Origin: Alloyangia pacifica | GTDB lineage: Bacteria > Pseudomonadota > Alphaproteobacteria > Rhodobacterales > Rhodobacteraceae | Assembly: GCF_900116195.1 (NCBI RefSeq) | Contig: NZ_FOZW01000019.1 | Coordinates: 1 to 64,000 of the forward strand | DNA length: 64,000 nucleotides | Direction: 5' to 3' | In this document: piece by piece, positions 26,435 through 35,068 of the stretch | How the letters are laid out: each line of letters opens with the position of its first letter | Position numbering within the stretch: position 1 is the stretch's first letter | Made by a program: the position numbers and the translations under genes | The notes under the pieces: generated by a model | What the model was told of the DNA's origin: nothing | Seen by the model: only the letters and a program-made list of their open reading frames with translations | Database searches by the model: none

Positions 26435-28675
26435 GTGAACGCGCGCGGCGGTCCACAGCCGATCCCGATGTTCCCACGCGGAGGGCTTCCCGGAGACGAG
26501 GAAGCGTCTCAGCGTGCGGCTCCGTTCGGCCTCGATGATTTCATCACGATCATTCGCAAGCGATTGTGGCTTCTGTTAGCAACCACGGTCGTGTGCTTTT
26601 CGATCGCGGTGCTCGCTCTTTCGACTTATCCGCCGCAGTATGTCGCGTCGACGAACATGCTGCTCGGAACTCAGAGCGGCGCGACCAGAAATTCCTCTGA
26701 CCTTTTGGAAGATCGTGCGCTGACCGACACTGCCATCCAAGGCGAACTTGCCATTCTAGGTTCGAGCGCGCTGCTGATCAGGGTGGTTCACGCATTAGAG
26801 CTGGACAAGGATCCGGAGTTCAACGCAGCCCTGCGCCCGCCGCCGGAACCTGTGCCAGTGATCGATCCGATCAAGAACGCTCTCCAGGCCGCTGTCGACT
26901 TCATTAAAGTGCTGTTGTTGCCTCCACCCGCGCCGGAGCAGGACGCAGAAGAGGTCTCCGAGGGGCTCGCCGAAGCTTCCACCGCGCGGGATGCGATGCT
27001 CGGTGAATATAGCGGTGTGGCCAATAGTCTTCGGCGCAGCCTGTCCTTTCGTCAGCGCGGCAGCTCCTTCGTCGTCGAGGTCACAGCGACCTCGGAAAAT
27101 CCGATCAAGGCCGCGGGGATCGCGAACGCGGTGGCGGATGAATACATCGACTTCGTAAGCGACAGACGTTTCGAAGCAGCGCAGCGCTTCACACGTTGGC
27201 TCGAGACCCGCGTCGGCGAGCTCGCGGACGTCTTAGAAGTGTCCGAAACTGCAGTGATTTCCTATGAGGCTGTCGCGGACAGCCAGATCGACAGTCCGGA
27301 GCGGCTCAATCAGCAAATGCAGGAGGTGACTTCCCGACTGGTCGATACAAGGAGTCGGCTGGCGGAAGTCGAAGCTCAGGGCAGCAAAGCGCAGGCACTC
27401 TTGGCTGACGGAAACCTCATCGCGGCTGCGACGATCCTCACCTCGCCGGCCATGGACAACTACGTGGTCCGCCTCGCCGCGCTCCGAGCAGACACGGCAC
27501 TCGCGCTCGAGCGCTTTGCCGACGATAGCGCCCGTGTGATGGCAATCAAACGCGAAACCATGGCGCTCACGGATGCGCTACAAGACGAGGTTGATCGCGC
27601 CGTGCAGGGATTGCTGAACCAGGCCGAGGTCTTGAGGCTGAACGTGACGGCGTTGCGCGAAAACCTTGATGGGCTCGAGAACACAATGCTCGCCCGCTCC
27701 AAGCATCAGATCAAGCTCAACCAACTGGTTCGTGTCGCGGATGCCAACCGGCGCCTCTACAACGACTTTCTTAGTCGCTTTAAGGAATCGAGTGAGATTC
27801 AGAACCTTCGCCAGGCCGATGCCGAGGTGATCGCCTATGGCTCGCCTCCAAACGCGCCGGCGTTGCCGCGCAAGAAGGCAACGGTGGTGCTGGCGATTTT
27901 CGGCGGGCTGTTCCTTGGGATGAGCATGATATTCCTGCTCGAACTCCTACCGAAGAGTTTCGTGACATCCGATCAGGTGACGCGTGCACTCGGGCTTCGC
28001 GTCTTCGGCCATCTGCCGCGTTTGCCCATCAAGGACACGGCCCGCAATCTTGCGACGCGGCTGAGCGACCGCGCGGGCTGGGTGCTCGGCGGCGCCGCAA
28101 GGTCCGCCATTCGCAATTTAGATCTTACGCTTGGCAGGCCAGCACGTTCGGCCATGCTGGTTTCGTTGTCGGATGACAAGGAAAGGTCCACCCTGGCGAT
28201 GCTCCTCGCCTGGGCCGCGGCGCAGCAGGGAAAGAAATGTCTGCTCCTGGATGCCGACTTGAGGACGGCAGGTCTCACGAAGCGGTTCGAGGTCAATCCT
28301 TCGGCCGGTTTTGTGGAAGTGCTCTACGAAGAGGCTCCCCTTAAAGACGCGATCATCGAGGATACGCCGCTTGGCGTCTCCTTGCTGCCGATGATCCCCG
28401 GGAGGACCGACGCGGCGACCTTGTTCGGGACCGCTCGGGCGGACCGACTGATCAAGGACCTCTGCGAGCGCTTCGACCTGTTGCTGATCGATGCGCCGGG
28501 ACTGCTCGAGGTGTCCGACCTCGTCAGTCTGCCGAGCCCGATCGACATGGGGCTTCTTGCGGTGTGCTCGAAACGCACGCGGGTGAAGACTGCCAAGGAA
28601 GGCTATCCGCTGTTTCGTTCGCTGAACTTCACGATGGAAGGCGCTGTCCTGACTGGGTTGCGGATGCGTGGGTGA
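26435..28675 (+). CDS. exoP: Polysaccharide co-polymerase with degenerate BY-kinase domain, ExoP-type (746 aa)
   Basis: A Wzz-type chain: transmembrane helix about residues 43-63, periplasmic region with long coiled coil (about 240-460), second helix about 484-504, then a cytoplasmic Wzc/ExoP-like ATPase domain. Walker A' (LLLDADLR, 603-610) and Walker B (LLLIDAPG, from 683) are kept, but the P-loop is SLSDDKERST (577-586): its glycines are gone and Arg584 takes the place of the lysine. No C-terminal tyrosine cluster is seen. Start is GTG 26435 with GGAG six bases upstream. It should control chain length with exoQ, but tyrosine autophosphorylation is unlikely. Confidence 0.87.
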   Translation: MNARGGPQPIPMFPRGGLPGDEEASQRAAPFGLDDFITIIRKRLWLLLATTVVCFSIAVLALSTYPPQYVASTNMLLGTQSGATRNSSDLLEDRALTDTAIQGELAILGSSALLIRVVHALELDKDPEFNAALRPPPEPVPVIDPIKNALQAAVDFIKVLLLPPPAPEQDAEEVSEGLAEASTARDAMLGEYSGVANSLRRSLSFRQRGSSFVVEVTATSENPIKAAGIANAVADEYIDFVSDRRFEAAQRFTRWLETRVGELADVLEVSETAVISYEAVADSQIDSPERLNQQMQEVTSRLVDTRSRLAEVEAQGSKAQALLADGNLIAAATILTSPAMDNYVVRLAALRADTALALERFADDSARVMAIKRETMALTDALQDEVDRAVQGLLNQAEVLRLNVTALRENLDGLENTMLARSKHQIKLNQLVRVADANRRLYNDFLSRFKESSEIQNLRQADAEVIAYGSPPNAPALPRKKATVVLAIFGGLFLGMSMIFLLELLPKSFVTSDQVTRALGLRVFGHLPRLPIKDTARNLATRLSDRAGWVLGGAARSAIRNLDLTLGRPARSAMLVSLSDDKERSTLAMLLAWAAAQQGKKCLLLDADLRTAGLTKRFEVNPSAGFVEVLYEEAPLKDAIIEDTPLGVSLLPMIPGRTDAATLFGTARADRLIKDLCERFDLLLIDAPGLLEVSDLVSLPSPIDMGLLAVCSKRTRVKTAKEGYPLFRSLNFTMEGAVLTGLRMRG

Positions 28676-28750
28676 CCTGCACCCAGGACGCGCGAGTCCG
28701 CCAAGGCAAATTGCGAAGGAAGGCAGCGCCAAGCGGGCTAGGGGAGTGAC

Positions 28751-28798
28751 ATGACAAAAAGCGCGAAGGGAGCCACAAATGACATCAGGTTTCTTTGA
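28751..28798 (+). CDS. Possible 15-codon leader peptide before the GT-C gene
   Basis: GGGGAG lies five bases before an ATG at 28751. The frame encodes 15 residues and stops at TGA 28796-28798, overlapping the start of the membrane transferase gene (ATG 28779) in another frame. The larger gene has its own GAAGGGAG. Termination there would leave ribosomes near the downstream start, so this may be a coupling leader. It may also be noise. Confidence 0.3.
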   Translation: MTKSAKGATNDIRFL

Positions 28799-30506
28799 CC
28801 AATCCCGAGCGGCGGGCGGCCTATCGGAGGCGCGGTCGTGCAGCGGCGGCCAATCGAACGAGCGCCGAATTGTCCTTCTGGACTGGGTGGCCGCTCTTGC
28901 ACTGACGGCAGTTGGCGCGGCGCTGGCCTCATTCCTCGCCGGCGGCCTGCCAGCGATCGGGATCGATGATGCTGCGATCACGCGCTCCTATGCCGAGAAC
29001 CTCGCGAACGGCCTAGGTTACGTGTACAACGCCGGTGGCGAGCGCGTCGAAGGTTCGACCAGCTTCCTCTGGACCATGATGGTGGCATTCCTCTACTGGC
29101 TGACGCCGGAGCCGGAGATACTGGTCCTTCTGCTAGCGGGCCTGATGACAGCCTTCGCGGTCTTCAACGTATTTCAGCTATGCAGGGCGCTTTCTGAACG
29201 ACTTCGCGCCTCGCCCCAGATTTCCGTGGCTGCGCTGTGGGTGGCTTTGTTAGGCAGCCCCGGCTATTTCCTCTGGTCCGTCTGGAGCATGATGGAGGTG
29301 GCGCTGTGGTCCTGCATGGTGATGCTTCTGGTTCGGCAGCTGATCGGGTGCGTCGAAGCAGGACCGAAGAGTGGGGCCGCGCTGTCCTTCGGAACGCTCG
29401 TCCCTGCGATCGCCTTGCCGCTTTCGCGTCCCGAGGGGGTCGCAGTCTCGGTGGGGATAATCGCCCTCGGGACACTTCTAGATCGACGACTGCGTCTGCC
29501 AGGCCTCATCCTGATGTCGGCGTCACTGTCCGCCTTTGCCGCAGTCACGCTCTTTAGGATTTGGTACTTCGGTCAACCCTTTCCTAACACCTTCTATGCC
29601 AAGGTCTCGTCCGATCGAATGCAGGACCTCATTGACGGTCTCAAATATGCGAACAGGTTCGTCTTGCGCGCACCCTTCGTCGAGGTCTTCATCGTGGCTT
29701 GGGTGGCGGCCGCGACATGGGGAATTCAGCGCGCGTACAAAGGCGTGCCTGGCAGTCGCGGGCTATTGGTTGGGGCTGCCGCAGTGTTCGGCTTTCTGGC
29801 CATCTACGCTTGTCTCGGCGGCGACCACTTCGCGCTGTGGCGCTTCTATCAGCCAGTGGTGCCGCTCGTCCCCGTCGCTTTCGCCATCGGGATTGCATTG
29901 CTTTTCCGCATCCTTCCTTTGGGAGCCGCAGCAAGGACCGGCACACTGTCCATTTCAATCGTTGCTGCGGCCACATACGTTCTGATTGGGTCTATGCAAT
30001 ACCGCGTGAACCGCTTCGATGTGACGAAGGAGTTCCGGCTCAACCAGCAAGGCATTGAATTTGGTACCTACCTCAACGAGGTCTCGCCTCGACCATCGAT
30101 CGGCGTCGGTCCGGCTGGCGGCATCGCCTTGGGCTACGATGGATATATCTACGATCTGCTAGGCCTCAATTGGGTCGAAATGGCACATGCCAACCCGGTG
30201 AAAGTGGGCATGCGCAATCACGCCAGTTTCGACAAGCCGACTTTTTGGCAGTACAGCCCGGACGTGATCGCGAATTTCAACAGGCCTTGCACGGAGGGCG
30301 GGACCCAGCAGTACTGGGCGTCCAATGACGACGCTTTCGGCGGGCTCTTCGGAGACGCTGAGTTCCGGCGCCGCTATCGTCCGGTGCTCTTCCGGCAGCA
30401 AAGCAAGTGCTGGCCCGGGTTTGCGACGCCGGAATGGCTCGAAATGGCGACGCACGACCCTAGCCTCACCGTCATGGAATGGTCCGATATCGTGATCCTG
30501 AGGTAA
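28779..30506 (+). CDS. GT-C membrane glycosyltransferase, AftB-like (575 aa)
   Basis: About ten to twelve transmembrane helices. The first periplasmic loop has the GT-C acidic pair D63-D64 (GIDDAAITRSYAENLANG), then YNAGGERVEGSTSFLW, and later WYFGQPFPNTFYAKV. These blocks occur in AftB-like arabinofuranosyltransferases and related bacterial GT-C enzymes. All such enzymes use polyprenyl-phosphate sugars on the periplasmic side. The locus makes two candidate donors: polyprenyl-phosphoryl-arabinose (37.6-41.6 kb) and the product of the DPM1-like enzyme at 49.1 kb. It sits between exoP and wzx. Arabinosyl transfer is a hypothesis; the GT-C class is secure. Confidence 0.78.
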   Translation: MTSGFFDQSRAAGGLSEARSCSGGQSNERRIVLLDWVAALALTAVGAALASFLAGGLPAIGIDDAAITRSYAENLANGLGYVYNAGGERVEGSTSFLWTMMVAFLYWLTPEPEILVLLLAGLMTAFAVFNVFQLCRALSERLRASPQISVAALWVALLGSPGYFLWSVWSMMEVALWSCMVMLLVRQLIGCVEAGPKSGAALSFGTLVPAIALPLSRPEGVAVSVGIIALGTLLDRRLRLPGLILMSASLSAFAAVTLFRIWYFGQPFPNTFYAKVSSDRMQDLIDGLKYANRFVLRAPFVEVFIVAWVAAATWGIQRAYKGVPGSRGLLVGAAAVFGFLAIYACLGGDHFALWRFYQPVVPLVPVAFAIGIALLFRILPLGAAARTGTLSISIVAAATYVLIGSMQYRVNRFDVTKEFRLNQQGIEFGTYLNEVSPRPSIGVGPAGGIALGYDGYIYDLLGLNWVEMAHANPVKVGMRNHASFDKPTFWQYSPDVIANFNRPCTEGGTQQYWASNDDAFGGLFGDAEFRRRYRPVLFRQQSKCWPGFATPEWLEMATHDPSLTVMEWSDIVILR

Positions 30507-30510
30507 TGCC

Positions 30511-31974
30511 ATGGCGCTGAACTCGAGCCATTCTGCGCCGGATCAACGTCAGAAGCGCGGCTTCTTCACGAATGTAGCGGCGCTTGTCTTGGCACGCGGC
30601 TTTCTTGCGCTCTCGCAAGTGCTCGTCCTGCCGATCATTGCGCGGTACCTGACGGTCGAGGAGTTCGCGATCATGGCGCTGGCGATGACCGTGGTGATAT
30701 TCGCCTCGGTTCTGAGTGACGGCGGATTGGGCCGTTCACTTATTCGGACCTCGCACTATGATCCCGTCGAATGGTCGAGCGTGTTCTGGTTGCTGACCGG
30801 ATTGGGGCTTGGGCTTTGCGCTGGCGTTTTGCTCATGGCGCCGATCTGGGCATGGTATTTTGCCGAGCCGATGCTGCTGCCGATTATCTCGACATTGTCT
30901 GTCCTCCCGCTGATGCAATCGATCTCGGCGACTCCGAATGCTGAAATCGAGCGCCGGGAACACTACACCGCGCTTGCCCGTCTTCAGATCGTTGCGGCGG
31001 GCACAGGCCTGCTGGTCGCGGTTCTGCTCGCCTTGGTCGGAGCCGGAGTCTGGGCACTGGTCGGGCAGCAAGTGGTGCTTGCTGCGGTGCGGCTGGTGGG
31101 GGTGCTCTACCTTTCGGAGTTCCGCCCGTCGCTGTCGTTCTCGAGGCTATTGTTGTCGGGGCATCTGGGTTTCGCCAGGGACACGATCGTCACGTCAATA
31201 ATCTCGGTTGTCCAGCACCAGTCCGCCTTTGTGGCGATTGGCAAGTTGCTGGGATCATTCCAACTGGGGCTGTTCGCCATGAATCAGAGGTTTTCCCGAC
31301 TGCCGCAATTCGGGCTTGCCGGGCCCTTTTCCTCTGTCGTTTACGTGCGCATGGCCAAGGCGAAGGAATCGCCCGAGACGATCGCCGCAATTTACCTGGC
31401 TGCCTCCAGGCTGCTGGCCGCAGTTCTGATACCGGCGATGGCGATGATCGCGGTTTCCGGGCGTGATCTCTTCGGCGTCTTGCTGTCCGACAAATGGAGC
31501 CACGTCGCCCCGATCTTCGCGTTGTCAATGCCTGGGATCGTCGCGGAGGCCGTGACCATCACCTGCCTCGTTTGCATTTTTCGTGCACTGGGGCGGACCG
31601 ACCTGCAAGTGCGCCTAGTCATCGAAGGGACTGTCCTGAAAGTGGTCCTGGTGGTAATCAGCGCCTCGGTGAGCCTCGAGGCCGTTGCGTGTGTTTTCAC
31701 GCTCTGGGCCCTGATCTACATCCCACGCGGCTGGATGCTGGCACGGCAGGTGGTGCCGATCAGTATCCGCGCCTGCGCAGAGGTCCTACTGAGACCGATC
31801 GCGGTTTCGGTTGTCGCAGTGGCAACCTATGTTTTTGTGCACCCTTGGCACAGCCTTGCGCCGAGCTCGCGTATCGTCGAAGCGATGGTACTTGCCCTAT
31901 TGGCTTATGGCCTGCTCGTCATGCTCGACCGTCAGAGGCTGCGGGTCGCGGTGGACCTCTTTACGCTCAGGTAG
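30511..31974 (+). CDS. Wzx-type polysaccharide flippase (487 aa)
   Basis: A MOP-superfamily lipid-linked oligosaccharide flippase: about 12-14 helices, N-terminal GFFTNVAALVLARGFLALSQ followed by VLPIIARYLTVEEFAIMALAM, the usual start of the Polysacc_synt family. It carries completed undecaprenyl-linked repeats across the inner membrane for ExoQ. It starts 4 bp after the GT-C gene, in one operon with exoP. Its last 8 bp overlap the opposing exoA-like gene. In succinoglycan systems the equivalent is ExoT. Confidence 0.88.
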   Translation: MALNSSHSAPDQRQKRGFFTNVAALVLARGFLALSQVLVLPIIARYLTVEEFAIMALAMTVVIFASVLSDGGLGRSLIRTSHYDPVEWSSVFWLLTGLGLGLCAGVLLMAPIWAWYFAEPMLLPIISTLSVLPLMQSISATPNAEIERREHYTALARLQIVAAGTGLLVAVLLALVGAGVWALVGQQVVLAAVRLVGVLYLSEFRPSLSFSRLLLSGHLGFARDTIVTSIISVVQHQSAFVAIGKLLGSFQLGLFAMNQRFSRLPQFGLAGPFSSVVYVRMAKAKESPETIAAIYLAASRLLAAVLIPAMAMIAVSGRDLFGVLLSDKWSHVAPIFALSMPGIVAEAVTITCLVCIFRALGRTDLQVRLVIEGTVLKVVLVVISASVSLEAVACVFTLWALIYIPRGWMLARQVVPISIRACAEVLLRPIAVSVVAVATYVFVHPWHSLAPSSRIVEAMVLALLAYGLLVMLDRQRLRVAVDLFTLR

Positions 31975-33100
31975 ACCTGCGCCCAGTCGATCTGGCCGCG
32001 ACGCAATCCCCGCGGAGACCTATTCGCGCGCATTGTAGCAGGAAGCCGAGGGCCCACGCGTTGTGCATGACCGCCAACGCCGTGCCGGCGTGCAGCCCCG
32101 CCAGGCTGCGCAGCCTGTGAGCACCGACGCACGAGATGGTCAGCAAAGTCAGCAGATAGTGCAATGGCAGGAGCAGGGCATAGGGCCAGAAGATTGCGAT
32201 GGCTAAGCTGGCCACTATCGATAAAAGGTTTAGAACCGGCACAAATTGGCGGAGTCTAGGCCGCATACGGTGCTTAAGAACGGTGCGCGCGCGCCCGTTT
32301 CCGTAGCGCCAATATTGCTTCATCAGGGATCGACAGTTGGGCCGCACCTGGTATTGGAGCCGAATGTTGCTGTCCAGCCAGACCCGCCCGCCGGCAAGGC
32401 CAAGGCGATGATCATACTCGGCATCCTCGTTGTGGCTGAAAGACGAATCGTAGCCACCGATACGTTGGAACCATTCGAGCCGGAACCCTGCGTGATGTCC
32501 GTGGTCGACCCATCCTGACTTGGTCCCTCCCCGATGTCCGGAACCGCCAGAGCCCAACGGCGTGTCCATCGCCCAAGCGCAAGCTCTCTGGAAGGAATTG
32601 CTCCCCGTCGCGTCCATCACCGTGGTGATCGAAGCCGCTTCCGGCTTCAAGGCCATCGCTTCGGCGACCTCGCGAACGTATCCCTTGGGGTAGAGCGCGT
32701 GTGCGTCACAACGGACGAGATAGACGAATCCTGAAGCCGCCTCGGAAGAGACAGCCAAGTTTATGCCTGCAGACTGAAGACGCGCGACATTGGAAATCAG
32801 CCTGAGTTCGGGAAGCTCTTGGCACAGTTCGCGGACAATCTCTTGTGTCCCATCAGTGCTGCCACCATCGGCAACTACGACCCGTACAGTACGCATGAAG
32901 GGCTTGTCCGACAGAAGGCTCTCGAGACACGCTTGAATGCTCTCGGCCTCGTTTAACGTCGGAATTACCACCAAGACCTCACAAGGAAGAACGATCACGG
33001 GCCTAGGGGACTCGGCGATCTTCAAGTCAGCACGGCCGTCTGCCGATATTTCCATCCCGCATTGGGTCAACAGAGCCCTAGGAGCAATCTGGCTGCTCAT
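31967..33100 (-). CDS. exoA: ExoA-type GT2 glycosyltransferase with C-terminal membrane helices (377 aa)
   Basis: GT-A motifs: VLVVIPTLNEAESIQACL, VVVADGGSTDGTQEI, and VRCDAHALYPKGYV; later HNEDAEYDHRLGLAGG and the QYWRYGNGRARTVLKH motif typical of the processive-like ExoA group. Two to three helices follow (about residues 285-345). ExoA of Sinorhizobium adds the second sugar of succinoglycan with a beta-1,3 link; a similar early step is inferred. Start is ambiguous: ATG 33100 is given, ATG 33136 and 33055 are alternatives, and none has a strong ribosome site. Confidence 0.84.
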   Translation of the reverse strand: MSSQIAPRALLTQCGMEISADGRADLKIAESPRPVIVLPCEVLVVIPTLNEAESIQACLESLLSDKPFMRTVRVVVADGGSTDGTQEIVRELCQELPELRLISNVARLQSAGINLAVSSEAASGFVYLVRCDAHALYPKGYVREVAEAMALKPEAASITTVMDATGSNSFQRACAWAMDTPLGSGGSGHRGGTKSGWVDHGHHAGFRLEWFQRIGGYDSSFSHNEDAEYDHRLGLAGGRVWLDSNIRLQYQVRPNCRSLMKQYWRYGNGRARTVLKHRMRPRLRQFVPVLNLLSIVASLAIAIFWPYALLLPLHYLLTLLTISCVGAHRLRSLAGLHAGTALAVMHNAWALGFLLQCARIGLRGDCVAARSTGRRST

Positions 33101-33136
33101 AAGACACAATCCAATCTGAAAATCCCCATGACACAT

Positions 33137-33580
33137 CCCTCAGAGTCAATGCATCACCCCGAAAAGCACGTCGAAACAATTTCTTATTTTTTATTCTGAA
33201 ATTCACACAAAAAACACGCAGAAGTTGAGTTGGTGTATTTTCGTATTCTCGGGCAACGCAATAAATTTTACAGATCGCGATCTCAAGACCGCATAGGTGT
33301 TTAATTTCTTCTTCAAATCAGGAGACACACTAGGATATTCCAAAGCCGAAATCTACGCATTTCATCGTGTCTTTCTGCGGATGCGAAGACAGTTCCCCGT
33401 CGCCAGCGCTCATGGGACATCTGAATTGGTTTCGGAAAGGAGGGTTTCCGGCTCATCGTGGCCGCCAAGGGATCGAGTTGAGACGGAAATCCGGAACACG
33501 GAAGTCTCCAGCCGAGCAGGTTCTGAAGCACTGAATCGAGTCAGTGAAAACCTGCTCATGCTGCAGGGGAGAGCGCAGCG
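33137..33580. other. AT-rich intergenic region
   Basis: 444 bp with no gene, strongly AT-rich between 33175 and 33300. It lies upstream of the minus-strand exoA-like gene, so its promoter should be here. The right part leads into an IS3-type remnant, and some of this DNA may be its flank. No inverted repeat ends were identified. Confidence 0.45.
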
Positions 33581-34081
33581 ATGGGTATGACGATGGACGG
33601 CAGCATCAAGCGGTGGACGGCGAAGCGGAAGACAGCGCTCGTCATCGCGACCATTTAGGGCAAGACGACCGTGTCGGAGGCAAGTCGATCATTGACCTCA
33701 CACCCTCCGAGATCGAGGGCTGGGTCGAAGACGTGTGGCGGGGTATGGAGAACTCGCTGCACGCCAACCCGCCCGACATCCGGGAGCAAGACGAGAACCA
33801 GCCCCGGGACCTGCAGGAAGCCTATGGCGAGGCCATGCTGGAGCTACGGCTCCGAAAAAAGCTTCAGGCCCCGTTGGGGGCGACGGATCAATTCCCGTCC
33901 TGCGCATCCAGCAGGGCCTCTTGGCCGAGGGCGTCACGGTGTCCATCGCCAAGCTCAGCACGTGTTTAGGCATTCCCCGGCGCACGCTCTGCTAAAAGCC
34001 AGTGAAAGCCGCGCCGAAAGTTGATCCGCGGTACTCCGAGCCGACCAAGAAGATGATCGAGGAAGAGCCGTCCGTCGGCTA
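33581..34081 (+). pseudogene. IS3-family transposase remnant (orfA plus start of orfB), broken
   Basis: The plus strand encodes an IS3-type OrfA: SIKRWTAKRKTALVIATI, then an in-frame TAG, GKTTVSEASRS, a one-base loss near 33690, then LTPSEIEGWVEDVWRGMENSL and DLQEAYGEAMLELRLRKKLQ in the shifted frame. The start of OrfB follows (VSIAKLSTCLGIPRRTL, VKAAPKVDPRYSEPTKKMIEEEPS). So it has a stop, a frameshift and a truncation, and cannot transpose by itself. It ends exactly at the stop codon of sulfotransferase 3. Confidence 0.78.
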
Positions 34082-35014
34082 ACCGATACCACTCGCTGCA
34101 GGGAGTCCGCAAAGTCTCTCATACGTCGCCCATGGAAGGCTCTCTCGACGCAAGAGCTCAGGCAACGCAAGCAGCTCTTCTTCGAAGACCTCGGTCAATC
34201 GCGCGCGCGTGGCTTCGTTCATCGGAGGCACGATGCCGCGCATATTCTGGCTGTTGGCTGCCAGCAGCCGCTGAACAGGTCCCGCTGCTTTCACTCGCGC
34301 CAACTGATCTTCTAGGCCGAGGTCGCGCAGCTTGTCGCCACCGGCTCTGAGCACCGCCCGCAGAGCGGGCAGTCTTGCGCGATCGCTCTCGTTCCTGCGT
34401 TCGAGAAGCACAGGCGAGACATGCTCTGCGTCAAGTCCAGAAAAGGCATAGACCTTTTGCGCGGCGCCAATCGGGTCAGCCGATATTTCCTCGGCGAACA
34501 TGACCAGTATCGAGTCCCGTTCGAACTGCGAGAACCAACGGCGGAGATGGGTCGCGTAACGGCCCTGATCAATGTAGCCGGGATTGTTGGCCAAACCCTC
34601 TTCGAAAGGGACAGCACCAATATGGCCTTGGATGACCTCGTGAAGGTGGTTGGAATAGGCACGCTCTACCGGGTCCCGGAGAAGCACGATGATCTTCATT
34701 TCCGGCCGATAGCCACGGATGCGTTCCGGGCTGCGAGGATCATAAAAGTAGGACGGAGAGGCCTCGAAACGCACCGGAAGTGCTACACAGGCGGAGAAAT
34801 GCTTCTCATACCAAGAATAGCCGCGATCGAAGAAATAGCTGAAGAAATCCAGTTCCTTGGGCGCCGATATGCCTGCCTGTGGATGCGTACCCATCGCGGA
34901 GTGAATGAAGGAGGTCGCGCATTTTTGCACGCCGACGCAAATTACGTTGGCGCCCGAGCGACAGGGTTCGTCAGCGGGTTCAGCGACGGCTCTCGACAAC
35001 GTGTTGACCTTCAT
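34079..35014 (-). CDS. Sulfotransferase 3 (311 aa)
   Basis: PAPS motifs: VICVGVQKCATSFIHSAM for the 5'-phosphosulfate loop and IIVLLRDPVERAYSNHLHE for the 3'-phosphate site, with ISAPKELDFFSYFF between them, typical of the heparan-sulfate-like Sulfotransfer_1 group. Its stop coincides with the end of an IS3 remnant, so the original C-terminus may have been changed. It stands alone on the minus strand, 54 bp downstream of the exosortase gene. It is a third candidate for sulfating the EPS. Confidence 0.84.
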   Translation of the reverse strand: MKVNTLSRAVAEPADEPCRSGANVICVGVQKCATSFIHSAMGTHPQAGISAPKELDFFSYFFDRGYSWYEKHFSACVALPVRFEASPSYFYDPRSPERIRGYRPEMKIIVLLRDPVERAYSNHLHEVIQGHIGAVPFEEGLANNPGYIDQGRYATHLRRWFSQFERDSILVMFAEEISADPIGAAQKVYAFSGLDAEHVSPVLLERRNESDRARLPALRAVLRAGGDKLRDLGLEDQLARVKAAGPVQRLLAANSQNMRGIVPPMNEATRARLTEVFEEELLALPELLRRESLPWATYERLCGLPAASGIG

Positions 35015-35068
35015 TCTTCGGCCCTCTCTCTTGCATTTGATCCAAGGCTCGCGGGATTTGGCATGACC

